Shown piece by piece: positions 15,802-24,245 of a DNA stretch of 28,105 bases. This DNA comes from a virus: IMG/VR virus record IMGVR_UViG_3300008448_000470, positions 1-28,105 of that record; one strand, 5' to 3'. How positions within the stretch are numbered: the stretch's first letter is position 1; the number at the start of each line of letters is the position of its first letter. The notes below the pieces were generated by a model, which worked only from the letters and a program-made list of their open reading frames with translations, was not told the DNA's origin and searched no databases. The translations under genes and the position numbers were made by a program.

Positions 15802-16191
15802 CTATTCAGCCGAGGTTTCCTCTGCCTTTGTTTCGTCTCGATAGACGATTGTTTCAAGTTCTTTGATTTGTTTCTTGATGGCCGCCACAACTGGTTTTCG
15901 TTTTTCAGTTTTTAGCATTTCCTCAAGCGTTGGAACAAGCACCGTTTGCTGAACCAACTCGATGGCCTTGGCAGGTGCCATGTCTGCAAGCAACTTGGCT
16001 GCAACTTTGTCCCCTGATTTTTCCGAGTCCTCAATCACTTCGATCATGCCCTCATCAAGGTATATTTTGACGATTGGGTGTGATTTCACTTTGTCCCAAT
16101 CAGATTTCAGAATGTGTGTGTTCAGTCCTGGAATGAGTTTCACCCCATCGCCAGCCTCAAAAATGTTTGCTTGGTTGTATTTTAAAAGCAT
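15802..16191 (-). CDS. Head-module hypothetical protein, 129 aa
   Basis: An acidic, Lys-rich protein with an N-terminal beta part (LLKYNQANIFEAGDGVKLIP, then GLNTHILKSDWDKVKSHPIV) resembling small phage head-region proteins with a FluMu N-type fold, followed by helices (KSGDKVAAKLLADMAPAKAI, LVPTLEEMLKTEKRKPVVAA). It lies between the capsid gene terminator and the connector genes. An upstream in-frame ATG at 16251 falls inside the terminator hairpin; ATG 16191 with AAGGGGG is preferred. The function is unknown; a capsid-associated or neck role is possible. Confidence 0.7.
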   Translation of the reverse strand: MLLKYNQANIFEAGDGVKLIPGLNTHILKSDWDKVKSHPIVKIYLDEGMIEVIEDSEKSGDKVAAKLLADMAPAKAIELVQQTVLVPTLEEMLKTEKRKPVVAAIKKQIKELETIVYRDETKAEETSAE

Positions 16192-16220
16192 TGCGTCCCC
16201 CTTATGTTGTGCCAACAGAA

Positions 16221-16255
16221 AAACAAAAAACCCATGCCGAGTCAACGACATGGGT
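16221..16255 (-). terminator. Intrinsic terminator after the major capsid gene
   Basis: On the minus strand a 7-bp stem ACCCATG / CATGGGT with further inner pairing (CG/CG) is followed at once by TTTTTTGTTTTT. It lies 26 bases past the capsid stop at 16282 and before the next gene's start, so the highly expressed head transcript can end here while part of it reads into the tail genes. The opposite side has no T tract, so it acts only on minus-strand transcription. Confidence 0.85.
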
Positions 16256-16281
16256 CTTGATGCTTTGAATATACTGACCGA

Positions 16282-17208
16282 CTAGATGCCGTCTGCGAAT
16301 GCAACCGACAATGGATAGTAAATCAGAACGCCGCCGATTCTCGAATGGCAAGGAACAACAAACTCAAGGTTTCTTGATTGTGGTTCGAATTGTTCGAAAT
16401 CTTGCGGAATCTCAAGCGTCAAATGATCAGGTGATTTTTTGTAAACCATCATTCTATTTGTGCCGCCTGCGCCTGCACCTTGCAATTCATTCACCCATTC
16501 AACTTGCTTGATATAAGGTGACTGCTCAAGGAACAAGTCCAGGATTGATTTGCCATCGCCAGTTGTTGACCATGGTGTTGATTTCAACAAGTTGAATTGA
16601 GTCACTGGCAACAACATTGTGTCAGCTTGCTCAACTGCCCTTGTGTTTTCAACAACAAAGTTTGAAACTCTGTGAAGGTCACGCAAGATTTGTGCAGGTG
16701 TTTTGGTTGCGAATGTGGTTGTTGAACCAGTTCCATCGGCTGCAAGTGTGATTGAGCTAATGTTTGGATGATTCAAGAACCCCAAGATTCCGTGTGCCGC
16801 AGAACCGAAAAATGCAATGCTGTTTTCAATTTGCATGATTGCGCGTTTTGCTGCATTTGCACGACGCTGTTCAAGCGGTTTGCCTGCCATCTTTGCAGCG
16901 CGAATTTCTTGCACGTTGTAACCATAACTTGCACCCAATGAACGAACAACCGAAATGAACTCTTTGCCCCTGACATCGGCGCGAGGAATATCATCAGCAT
17001 AAGATGCGATGATTTTCGCCATTCCGACTTGGTCGAATTGTTCATACTTGATTGTTTCTGCGCCAGGTCCTGCTTCAGAGGAAACAGGAATCAAGGCACG
17101 CGCCTTTAATTCTGCATACTTTACGTCATAGCTTTTGGCCTTGACGTGTTCAAGCTGCCGTCCAAAAAAGATGCTTTCGTCTGCATCTAAGTGAATAAAT
17201 TTAGTCAT
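16282..17208 (-). CDS. Major capsid protein, DUF2184 type, 308 aa
   Basis: The DUF2184 capsid family is recognised from the N-terminal FIHLDADESIFFGRQLEHVK, the TIKYEQFDQVGMAKIIASYA and ADDIPRADVRGKEFISVVRS segments, the long helix with AAKMAGKPLEQRRANAAKRA, and the A-domain stretch (DTMLLPVTQFNLLKSTPWST, ILDLFLEQSPYIKQVEWVNE). Its end is the strand-rich QSRNLEFVVPCHSRIGGVLI. An AGGGGG site precedes ATG 17208 and a terminator follows the stop, consistent with high expression. It forms the icosahedral shell with the cement protein encoded just upstream. Confidence 0.93.
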   Translation of the reverse strand: MTKFIHLDADESIFFGRQLEHVKAKSYDVKYAELKARALIPVSSEAGPGAETIKYEQFDQVGMAKIIASYADDIPRADVRGKEFISVVRSLGASYGYNVQEIRAAKMAGKPLEQRRANAAKRAIMQIENSIAFFGSAAHGILGFLNHPNISSITLAADGTGSTTTFATKTPAQILRDLHRVSNFVVENTRAVEQADTMLLPVTQFNLLKSTPWSTTGDGKSILDLFLEQSPYIKQVEWVNELQGAGAGGTNRMMVYKKSPDHLTLEIPQDFEQFEPQSRNLEFVVPCHSRIGGVLIYYPLSVAFADGI

Positions 17209-17220
17209 CTGTTCCCCCTA

Positions 17221-17709
17221 TTAAAGATCAATTTCCAACAATGCCAGACCTGCGCCAGTTGTGCTTGAAAGCCATTTTGCATTTGGCAAAACCGCTGTTT
17301 CTGAAGCAACCGCCGCACCTCTGAACCCACCACGTTGACCAACACCTGCATAACGAACGTGAACATCTGATGTCCCTCGCGTCACGGCGTTTTCAACTTG
17401 AACCCAAACGCGTCCTTTTTTCAGAACATTCACCGCAGAGTTTGGCGCATACTGTGGCAAACCTGACGCTGAACTTTCCATTGCTTGATGTGCAATTGCA
17501 ACACCAACCAATTTTTTCACGTCTGTCACGTCACCTGCCGCCGCTGGCAATGCGATTTGATTCGCGCCTGCGCCGATTGCCGTCATCACACCAAATGGAA
17601 TCGCTGCCGAAAGGTTTTCACCTGTGACAACATCCTGAACCATTCCTGCATCTGCCAACATTCCTGCGAATGCAACAGCCTGGTCAACTGCATAACTTAA
17701 TTGAGACAT
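17221..17709 (-). CDS. Capsid cement/decoration protein (Gp24-like), 162 aa
   Basis: A beta-rich, Ala/Gly/Val-rich protein directly before the capsid gene, the position of the structural cement (Gp24) family. Typical parts are AVDQAVAFAGMLADAGMVQD, PFGVMTAIGAGANQIALPAA, VGVAIAHQAMESSAS, NVLKKGRVWVQVENAVTRGT and DVHVRYAGVGQRGGFRG. It has no obvious cleaved propeptide. ATG 17709 starts just after the stop of the protease/scaffold gene, with GGGGG inside the end of that gene. Confidence 0.87.
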   Translation of the reverse strand: MSQLSYAVDQAVAFAGMLADAGMVQDVVTGENLSAAIPFGVMTAIGAGANQIALPAAAGDVTDVKKLVGVAIAHQAMESSASGLPQYAPNSAVNVLKKGRVWVQVENAVTRGTSDVHVRYAGVGQRGGFRGAAVASETAVLPNAKWLSSTTGAGLALLEIDL

Positions 17710-17710
17710 A

Positions 17711-18331
17711 CTATTCCCCCTTTTTCTTTGCCGCGAAAACGTGCGTTTTGTGTGCCTGCATAGACTCTTCGATCATCTTTTTTCGTGCCTCATCAGCACT
17801 GGCAGGAACACCGTCATTTCGAGTCTGTTTGTTTTTTCCAAAATCATCAACTGTTTTTTCTGTGCCCTCGACCATTTCAGCGATTGCATCAAATCGTGCC
17901 TGAACGTATTCAGCCGAACGACCCTCAAAGTTGAAATCTGGATATTTTTTTGAAATCACTTTTTTCATGATGTCCATGTCCAGGTCAGCATCGAACTTGG
18001 TTTCTTTGCCAAGAACGTCGCCAGCAACTTTTTCAAGCTTGATTCTTTTTTGAACCAAAGCGTGAACGGTTTTTTCGTCCGCAGAATCTTTGCGAACTTT
18101 CAACTGTTCCATGGCCTCATCATACTTTGCTTGCAAGGCGTCTTTTTCCTTTTTCGCAGAGTCGAGTTCAACCTCTAGTTCAGCCTTTTTTTCTTCTTTG
18201 CCGCCCATGTCCTTTTTCATTTCGGCCATGTCCATTTCCATTTGTTGCAACTTTGCCATTTCAGCCTCAATTGCAGCTTTCATTTCTGGCGACACTTCAA
18301 ATTCTTTGCCGCCAATCATGAGTTTGTCCAT
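17711..18331 (-). CDS. Internal in-frame scaffold protein, 206 aa (nested)
   Basis: Within the protease gene, in the same frame, the sequence AAAGGGGGAAAA directly precedes ATG 18331 (codon Met189), the same ribosome-site type used by most genes of this phage. Translation from there gives a protein starting MDKLMIGGKEFEVSPEMKAA and continuing through a long coiled coil (AEMAKLQQMEMDMAEMKKDM and KKAELEVELDSAKKEKDALQ) to the shared C-terminus. It lacks the protease domain. This is the lambda C/Nu3 arrangement, where scaffold is made separately in excess over protease. Predicted from sequence, not demonstrated. Confidence 0.7.
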   Translation of the reverse strand: MDKLMIGGKEFEVSPEMKAAIEAEMAKLQQMEMDMAEMKKDMGGKEEKKAELEVELDSAKKEKDALQAKYDEAMEQLKVRKDSADEKTVHALVQKRIKLEKVAGDVLGKETKFDADLDMDIMKKVISKKYPDFNFEGRSAEYVQARFDAIAEMVEGTEKTVDDFGKNKQTRNDGVPASADEARKKMIEESMQAHKTHVFAAKKKGE

Positions 18332-18895
18332 TTTTCCCCCTTTGGTGTCTTGGTCCTCAAAAAGAATTGCATCATCCGAGTCAAGTTTCAAGCGAACTTG
18401 CGGACCTGCCCGACCTTTCGCAACCAATGCCACATGATTATATTGAATGTTTCGTTGAATCACATCATAAGGTTCGCCCTGAAATACACCTGGCGTTTCA
18501 TCAAGTTCTGATTCATAGCCGCACGAAAGTTCATGCTTGCCGCCCTCAACATCTTGAATCGCAGAGTTGTCGTGAATGGTCAGTGTCGTTTCAAGAAACT
18601 GATCATTCTTTTTCACAAGTTCCCCAGTCCAACCCACAGCCAATTGTTTGGCATTGTCTGCATTCACAAGCACTGTCGGGTGATCATTGGTCACAGGAAT
18701 CAGTTTCAAAGTCTCAAGGGACTTTGGTGAAAACACCTCATCAGGGGGTCGCAGTTCCCTGACAATCGAACCGTCTGGTTTCTTGTATTTGAAAACCCCG
18801 ACCCTTGTCACAAAAGCAGGCAAACGAACAAACCCTTGCGGTGTTTTTTCGATCTTTGACAATTGTGTGCGGTCAAAACGACGAACCGTTTTCAT
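17711..18895 (-). CDS. Prohead protease-scaffold fusion, DUF2213 type, 394 aa
   Basis: The N-terminal half (residues about 10-175) is a DUF2213 prohead-protease-like domain: FVRLPAFVTRVGVFKYKKPD, LKLIPVTNDHPTVLV with His72, HELSCGYESELDETPGVFQ with Ser124, and QYNHVALVAKGRAGPQ with His154. These are plausible members of the assemblin-type Ser-His-His site. The second half is a Lys/Glu/Met-rich coiled coil, that is, the scaffold. The ATG 18895 start has no clear Shine-Dalgarno; a TTG at 18934 is possible. It lies between the MuF-like and cement genes, as expected. A strong internal start inside the gene is listed separately. Confidence 0.87.
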   Translation of the reverse strand: MKTVRRFDRTQLSKIEKTPQGFVRLPAFVTRVGVFKYKKPDGSIVRELRPPDEVFSPKSLETLKLIPVTNDHPTVLVNADNAKQLAVGWTGELVKKNDQFLETTLTIHDNSAIQDVEGGKHELSCGYESELDETPGVFQGEPYDVIQRNIQYNHVALVAKGRAGPQVRLKLDSDDAILFEDQDTKGGKMDKLMIGGKEFEVSPEMKAAIEAEMAKLQQMEMDMAEMKKDMGGKEEKKAELEVELDSAKKEKDALQAKYDEAMEQLKVRKDSADEKTVHALVQKRIKLEKVAGDVLGKETKFDADLDMDIMKKVISKKYPDFNFEGRSAEYVQARFDAIAEMVEGTEKTVDDFGKNKQTRNDGVPASADEARKKMIEESMQAHKTHVFAAKKKGE

Positions 18896-18957
18896 CAATG
18901 CAATGGTGAACTTTGTTTTGTCTGCGTGCAACAAGTTTCTGCCAGCACGACTTTGGA

Positions 18958-19806
18958 CTATTCGGCCAAGAACTCATCGAGAACAGGTTCTGCGGTGCAT
19001 CGACATTGAATAGCCTCGCCTGGATGACCTTCGCTTGGGGGTGTGTCCCATCGGTGTTCTGTTCCCTCAAGGCGTTCGTGCGCGTCACGCACACGTTCGT
19101 CAAGTGATGTGCGCCAAATGTATTTGGTCACGCCGAGTTCACCTTGTCGAAGTTGATTCAGTTGTCCGTTGATCTTGTTGACCTGGTCCCTTGCAATCAG
19201 ATTGGCCCTTGATTCTGAAACGCCAAAGCGTTCCTCAATTTGGTCCGAAATGTTTTCCCATCTAGTCCCAGACGATAGTCCTGAATAGACACGTTCCTCG
19301 ATTTCGGCAAAGGTCCTTTGTGACAACGATTCAATCAGGTTCACATTTTGTGCGACAAAAAGTTGCAGTTCGCCTTGTAGGTATTTTTCGGCAAAGATGA
19401 CATCAACGCCAGCCACACGTTTGAAACCTTTTTCCAAGGCCTCGCGGTTGAACTCACTGACTGCCATGCCTTTGCGCATTGCTATCCTTGCCAGTTCGGT
19501 CGCCGTGTATTCCTGCGAAAACATTCTTTTGATTTGGTCCATGAGTCGCCTTGCGGTTGACATCGCGTCGCCTGCGTCATCCTGCCTGACCTCAACTGGT
19601 CTTGCCTCGACTGCGGTTGCCACAATTTTCGGCAGTTGCGAAACTAGAACTTGATTTGTGATGGCTTTCATCTTGCGAACGATTGCCAAAAGGTCGCGTT
19701 GATAGGACCTTTCGAGTTCCTTGGGTGCGCGTGCGCGAGGCCATCGACTGACCCTGCGCTTGGACTGCAATGACTGCCGCAACAAACGGCGTGACCGTTC
19801 ACTCAT
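18958..19806 (-). CDS. MuF-like / SPP1 gp7-like head morphogenesis protein, 282 aa
   Basis: A basic N-terminus (SERSRRLLRQSLQSKRRVSR) and long helices lead into the family signature at the C-terminus: NLIARDQVNKINGQLNQLRQ then KYIWRTSLDERVRDAHERLEG and HPGEAIQCRCTAEPVL, with the two Cys of the C-x-C motif. Such proteins sit inside the head bound to the portal and can be ejected. ATG 19806 shares a base with the portal stop. No extra toxin domain is attached to this protein, unlike the portal. Confidence 0.9.
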   Translation of the reverse strand: MSERSRRLLRQSLQSKRRVSRWPRARAPKELERSYQRDLLAIVRKMKAITNQVLVSQLPKIVATAVEARPVEVRQDDAGDAMSTARRLMDQIKRMFSQEYTATELARIAMRKGMAVSEFNREALEKGFKRVAGVDVIFAEKYLQGELQLFVAQNVNLIESLSQRTFAEIEERVYSGLSSGTRWENISDQIEERFGVSESRANLIARDQVNKINGQLNQLRQGELGVTKYIWRTSLDERVRDAHERLEGTEHRWDTPPSEGHPGEAIQCRCTAEPVLDEFLAE

Positions 19807-22157
19807 CAGCCTCTGACCCCTGATGCAACTGCGGGTTTCGCTGTGCTGAACTTGTCGCCAGTTTCAACATTCGACTTGATGCCGTCTGTGTTGCTATCCT
19901 TCGAAACCTTTTCGCCCTTTTGATTGAATAGGGCTAAACCGCTTGGGTCATGCATTAGATATTCAATGCCATTGTCGCCGCCCACAACAAAACCCTTGAT
20001 TCCGTTTTTAACCATTTCCTCGTATGCTTCTTTTTTTGACAGACCTTTGCCCTTCATTAGTGCGCGTTCAAGTTGAATGTTTGGTTGCGAATTAAACAAT
20101 GATGAAACGTGTTGTTCAACGCCCATTTTTTGGGCAGCTTCACGAACTGCGTTCGGGTTTTGTTCAACATTCACGATTGAACCTTTTTCTGCAAAAGCTG
20201 TGTAAACTTGACCAGTTTTTTCGCCAATGCCGTTTTTTGAAACGTACTGTTCAGAATAACTTTTATCAGGTGAAAACGATGTCCCAACGCCACGCTTTTG
20301 ACCATAGTTTGTTGAAAGGTCTTTTTCGTTTCCAACAACTGATTCAAAGCCTTTCAGGTTGTTGTCTAAAGAACCGTGAAACAATGGGTTGTCGATGTCA
20401 TACTGTTCAGACAATGATTCCAAATCAGATTCTGAAATGTTTGTTTCGTTTGAAACTTTTTTTGTGTTCCCTGACCCAGGCTTTCGTCCTGCACCTTCGC
20501 GTGCGCCGCCCCAGGTTCCCTCATCAAGTTCAATCTGCATTTCCTTGAATGCGCCGTCAAACTTTGGGGAACCGCCGCCGCCCTCGCCTGGCAATGGTGT
20601 GCCTGATGGTTTGAACCCTTTGCCTGCCAATCCCATGACTTTTTCTGCCTCATCACTTGTCATGTTGAATGCCTTTTGCAGCATGAACAGACCTGATTCG
20701 CGTGGCAAGTTGCCTGTTGCAACTGACTGAACAATTTCAATCATGCTTGTCACCTGTGCGCCGTTCAGTGCCTGTTGCTGCACGTTTTCAGCTTGTGGTG
20801 CAGGCTGTGCGCCCTCGACCATTTCGCCAGTGATTGGTTCAGCTTGTCGCAAAGTTTCCTCGATTTGGGTTTCCATGCTGTATTTGCCGCCAGCAAAACG
20901 AGACAATGACACCTCATCAGCGTCAACAACACCGTTTTGAATGTATATCTGGTCAGTTTCTGCCTGTGTTTTGCGAAGTGTTGCCGTTTCCATGTCGTCG
21001 AGTTGATACAACGGCTTGAATGTCAGGTCCAGACCCTCGGCTGCAATGCCAAGTTCTGCCGCAATCATCTTGAAAACCTGCAAAAGCTTGGGTTTCAAAT
21101 AGGTTTCTTGCTGGCTTGCAATGTAGTCATACCAGTTGTCCTGTTCATGTCTGCCAGTGCCGCCCATTCCTGTGGGTGATTCACCCAAAAGGACAGTGCG
21201 TGGGATATTCGTGCCCCCAACAAGTCGGTTTTCAACCTTGCCAAGCAATTCAGAAACGCCAGCAACTGACCCAATCTTGTATTCGAAGTCCTCGCCCTCG
21301 GCATCAATCACCACAGCACGCGCAACCGATCTTGAAAGGTTCGCAATTTCCATTCGCTTGATGATCAAGTCGTCATTGTCAGCCGCAATTTGGTCGGCCA
21401 AGTTCTTGATTTTGAACACGGCAATTCGAAAGTCCTGCAATGTTGAACTGGCTGCGTCATGACTCAACTGATAGTTTCGAATCGAGTTCTGCAAGTTGTT
21501 CAGGACCGAGTCGCCCCAATAGTTGTTTTGCTGCATGAACCGCAAAGGCAAAGTTTTGCCGTCGAATCTGATGATTCGTGTTGCGTGAATCTTTGTCAGG
21601 ACCTCAACCGTCGAACCTGAAACCCTTGGTTGGTATGAATACACCCGAGGGGTCAAATAGTTTGGGGACAAAAGATTAAAGTCCATGTCCTCATGTTGCG
21701 CGTAAAGTTCCCACATCGAAACCGCATTCACCCCACGCAGGAATGCATTGGGTCTCATCGGTTCTTGCAAGTTTCGCATTTCATCGGTCAGCATGATCAA
21801 GCCTGCGCCGCCGTACCGTCGCGCCATTTTCCAAGCGTGTGCGAACTTTGGCAGAATCTGCATTTCAGAGGCTTTCATCAAAAGCTTTTTGGCCTGTTCC
21901 TTGTCGATTCCCTCAAGTTCGAACCCTTCGCGCAAGGACTCATCAACCAAGGCGTCAACAATCTTGGCCGCCATTTCGTCGGCTGCATACAAGTTGTCAG
22001 CGTCAACCTCTGGTAATCGTTCCCAATTGACTTCGGCAGACAAACGCTTGTCCATTCCCTTGACCCCAAGTCCAGTCAGGACGTTGGCCCAGCCATCCAT
22101 GTTCACGCGCTTTTGAATCAATGCTTTTGATTGTTTTGAAATTTGTTTCTTTGCCAT
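19806..22157 (-). CDS. Portal protein (DUF1073) with C-terminal ADP-ribosyltransferase-like domain, 783 aa
   Basis: Residues about 20-440 match DUF1073 portals: GWANVLTGLGVKGMDKRLSA, ADEMAAKIVDALVDESLREG, AWKMARRYGGAGLIML, PRTVLLGESPTGMGGTGRHE and NWYDYIASQQETYLKPKLLQ. A Gln/Pro/Gly-rich tail and a GTWGGAREGAGRKPGSG motif (Trp549) follow. Residues about 585-760 look like a PolyVal/PARP-type ART fold: PLFHGSLDNN (His594), GTSFSPDKSYSEQYV (Tyr634), VYTAFAEKGSIVNVE, then GIKGFVVGGDNGIEYLMHDP (Glu732), an H-Y-E order. The extension is more AT-rich than the portal part, hinting at acquisition. An ordinary portal of this type ends near 450-550 residues. Portal call firm, ART call good but unproven. 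Confidence 0.88.
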   Translation of the reverse strand: MAKKQISKQSKALIQKRVNMDGWANVLTGLGVKGMDKRLSAEVNWERLPEVDADNLYAADEMAAKIVDALVDESLREGFELEGIDKEQAKKLLMKASEMQILPKFAHAWKMARRYGGAGLIMLTDEMRNLQEPMRPNAFLRGVNAVSMWELYAQHEDMDFNLLSPNYLTPRVYSYQPRVSGSTVEVLTKIHATRIIRFDGKTLPLRFMQQNNYWGDSVLNNLQNSIRNYQLSHDAASSTLQDFRIAVFKIKNLADQIAADNDDLIIKRMEIANLSRSVARAVVIDAEGEDFEYKIGSVAGVSELLGKVENRLVGGTNIPRTVLLGESPTGMGGTGRHEQDNWYDYIASQQETYLKPKLLQVFKMIAAELGIAAEGLDLTFKPLYQLDDMETATLRKTQAETDQIYIQNGVVDADEVSLSRFAGGKYSMETQIEETLRQAEPITGEMVEGAQPAPQAENVQQQALNGAQVTSMIEIVQSVATGNLPRESGLFMLQKAFNMTSDEAEKVMGLAGKGFKPSGTPLPGEGGGGSPKFDGAFKEMQIELDEGTWGGAREGAGRKPGSGNTKKVSNETNISESDLESLSEQYDIDNPLFHGSLDNNLKGFESVVGNEKDLSTNYGQKRGVGTSFSPDKSYSEQYVSKNGIGEKTGQVYTAFAEKGSIVNVEQNPNAVREAAQKMGVEQHVSSLFNSQPNIQLERALMKGKGLSKKEAYEEMVKNGIKGFVVGGDNGIEYLMHDPSGLALFNQKGEKVSKDSNTDGIKSNVETGDKFSTAKPAVASGVRG

Positions 22158-22173
22158 AGCGTCCCCCTGATTT

Positions 22174-23637
22174 TCACATTCTGGTCATCTTCGCCAGTGT
22201 TGCTGATTTTTCCCTGAAACGCAAGATGGCTTGAGTTGAGGCGTCAACACAATCGTCATGACGTGCTGTGGGAAAACCAACAAGTTCGTTGATGTAGTCA
22301 TGAACCCAAGGTGCAATCGAAGGGTCTGGCAAAATGATGTTGCCTGCCTCAAAGTCTGGACTGACTGCGTTGAGTCTTGCTTCTTTTGAATCGGTCGGTG
22401 AAATGCCGACAATCCCTGAAACCTGTCCCTTGAGTGAATCAATCACGGCCTCGCCATTGGCCTTGGCCTCGACAAGTTTCAGATGCGCTTTCGGCCATTT
22501 GGCAGATAGACTTTTGACTGCGGCGACTGTTTCGGTGAAACCGCCTTGAAACCTTGCTTGATCAAGCATCCATTTTTCTGCCCCAATCCTGCCCCAAACC
22601 TGTCCCACGACGTAATCAGAACGGTCGCCGCCCTTGAAGGTCATGTCCCATGACTGGATGATTTCGTCAAACCTCGCTGGCATTTCACGCCAGAACTTGT
22701 TCAGCCATTGCCGTTTGATCAATGAACCCTCGCGTGCGACTGGTTCCTGTTGATATAAGCTGTTCCAAACCCTTGCGCCCTCGTTTTGTGTGGTCACATT
22801 CTTGATGATCATGGTTTCATTCAGGTCGTATTTGTTCGGCCAAAGGACTTCACCTTGATTTCGTGGGTCGCCAGGTGTTGGTTCTGATTCCAAGACCATG
22901 GGGAACTTGACGATTTCCCAATCCATTGACGGTTCACCGCGCTTTTTGGCGTCCGCGTCCTGTTTCAAAAGTCTGCCTGCCAAGTCGTCCTCATGCCATC
23001 GGGTCATAACCAAAGCCATGGAACAGTTTTTTTCACGGCGTGTGAACAGTGTGGACAAATACCAGTCCCAGACCTTTTGCCTGTATGTTGGCGAGTCGGC
23101 CTCACTCTGATTCTTAACGACATCATCAATCAGGATGTAGTTTGCGCCCATGCCTGTGATACCGCCGCCCACGCCTGCGCACCTGTAAACGCCCCCATGT
23201 TCGACGATTTCGAAAATGTCGTTGTTGCGCAGCCAGTTCCCTTGCGCTGCCGTTCGCACGTTTTCCCCTGAAAGCAATGTCCCTGGAAAAATGTCCCTGT
23301 ATTCCTGCGCGTCGATGATTCGCTGAACATCACGGTTCAACATCTGTGCAAGGTCCGCGCTGTACGATGTCGAAATGATTCGTGCCTTTGGATTGATGCC
23401 GAAAATGTATGCAGGCAACCGTCTTGAAATCAGTTCTGATTTTCCCATTCGTGGCGGCATGAACACCATGATGTTGCGAACCTTTTTGTGTGCGAACTGT
23501 TCAAGTTTTTTGCCCATCAAGACATGGTGCCAGTTGAAATCATAGTCCTTTTTGGTCCATTTGGTGAACGCAAGGAAATTGCCAGCCAGTGCCTTGGCCT
23601 TGATTGTTTGCCATGCCTTGGCCTGTGCCTCATTCAT
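22174..23637 (-). CDS. terL: Terminase large subunit, 487 aa
   Basis: The packaging motor: Walker A-like MPPRMGKSEL at residues 60-69, Walker B YILIDDVV (Asp171, Asp172), the coupling segment VMTRWHEDDLAG (near Trp214), and a C-terminal RNase-H-like nuclease with acidic sites SWDMTF (Asp331), LVEAKANGEAVID, and HDDCVDA (near Asp461). It uses ATP to drive DNA through the portal and cuts the concatemer. The start at ATG 23637 overlaps the small subunit stop by 8 bases and has GAGG upstream; the longer frame to 23667 would overlap more and has no ribosome site. Confidence 0.96.
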   Translation of the reverse strand: MNEAQAKAWQTIKAKALAGNFLAFTKWTKKDYDFNWHHVLMGKKLEQFAHKKVRNIMVFMPPRMGKSELISRRLPAYIFGINPKARIISTSYSADLAQMLNRDVQRIIDAQEYRDIFPGTLLSGENVRTAAQGNWLRNNDIFEIVEHGGVYRCAGVGGGITGMGANYILIDDVVKNQSEADSPTYRQKVWDWYLSTLFTRREKNCSMALVMTRWHEDDLAGRLLKQDADAKKRGEPSMDWEIVKFPMVLESEPTPGDPRNQGEVLWPNKYDLNETMIIKNVTTQNEGARVWNSLYQQEPVAREGSLIKRQWLNKFWREMPARFDEIIQSWDMTFKGGDRSDYVVGQVWGRIGAEKWMLDQARFQGGFTETVAAVKSLSAKWPKAHLKLVEAKANGEAVIDSLKGQVSGIVGISPTDSKEARLNAVSPDFEAGNIILPDPSIAPWVHDYINELVGFPTARHDDCVDASTQAILRFREKSATLAKMTRM

Positions 23638-24241
23638 CCTCTGAACCCTCGATGGCCTCAAGCGCATTGGTCAAGTCTTTGAGTTCTGCAATCACCTCTG
23701 ATGTTGGTTTGACCTCGACCTCTGCCTGTTTCGAATCGTCCTCAACTGTCAGCTTGGCTTTTGGACCCCAACGCAAATTGTGACGGCGTTCAAGTCGCCA
23801 GATGACTGCCCGAAAGTCTGGCATGATTTCAGACCGCTTGACGATTGGGTTGCCATTGACATCACGTTCAAGCTTGCCTGTGATTGGGTCACGTTCAAAC
23901 TCTTTTGGCCTGCCCTCTGCGAAGGTCTCAACCCTTATGATGTCCCTGACCTCTGACTCTGCAATGGCCTGATGTACTTTTGCCAAAAATTCACCGCATC
24001 TTGACGCAGGGTCCTCTTTTGCTATCCTGCACCATTCCATGAAGGTTGTGCGCGAGACCCCCGAGGCATAAACGGCAACGTCAAAGGCTGCCCCAATCTT
24101 GATCATGTTGATGACTTTGTCCTCAAGTTCTTGGTCGATTTCGATTTTGGGTCTGCCTGCTTTTTTGTCAGGCTTTGGACCATAGACCGAAAGTGATCTG
24201 ACTGGCGGTTCACCTTTGAGTTTCCTGTATTTTCCAGGCAT
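23630..24241 (-). CDS. terS: Terminase small subunit, 203 aa
   Basis: The N-terminal half carries a helix-turn-helix: EIDQELEDKVINMIKIGAAF then DVAVYASGVSRTTFMEWCR, typical of small terminases that bind the packaging site. A charged middle (AIAESEVRDIIRVETFAEGR) and a segment with FRAVIWRLERRHNLRWGPKA (the common RLERR...W motif) follow, and the C-terminus is acidic for contact with the large subunit. ATG 24241 has GAGGAA about 7 bases upstream. It overlaps the large subunit gene. Confidence 0.9.
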   Translation of the reverse strand: MPGKYRKLKGEPPVRSLSVYGPKPDKKAGRPKIEIDQELEDKVINMIKIGAAFDVAVYASGVSRTTFMEWCRIAKEDPASRCGEFLAKVHQAIAESEVRDIIRVETFAEGRPKEFERDPITGKLERDVNGNPIVKRSEIMPDFRAVIWRLERRHNLRWGPKAKLTVEDDSKQAEVEVKPTSEVIAELKDLTNALEAIEGSEDE

Positions 24242-24245
24242 GGGT

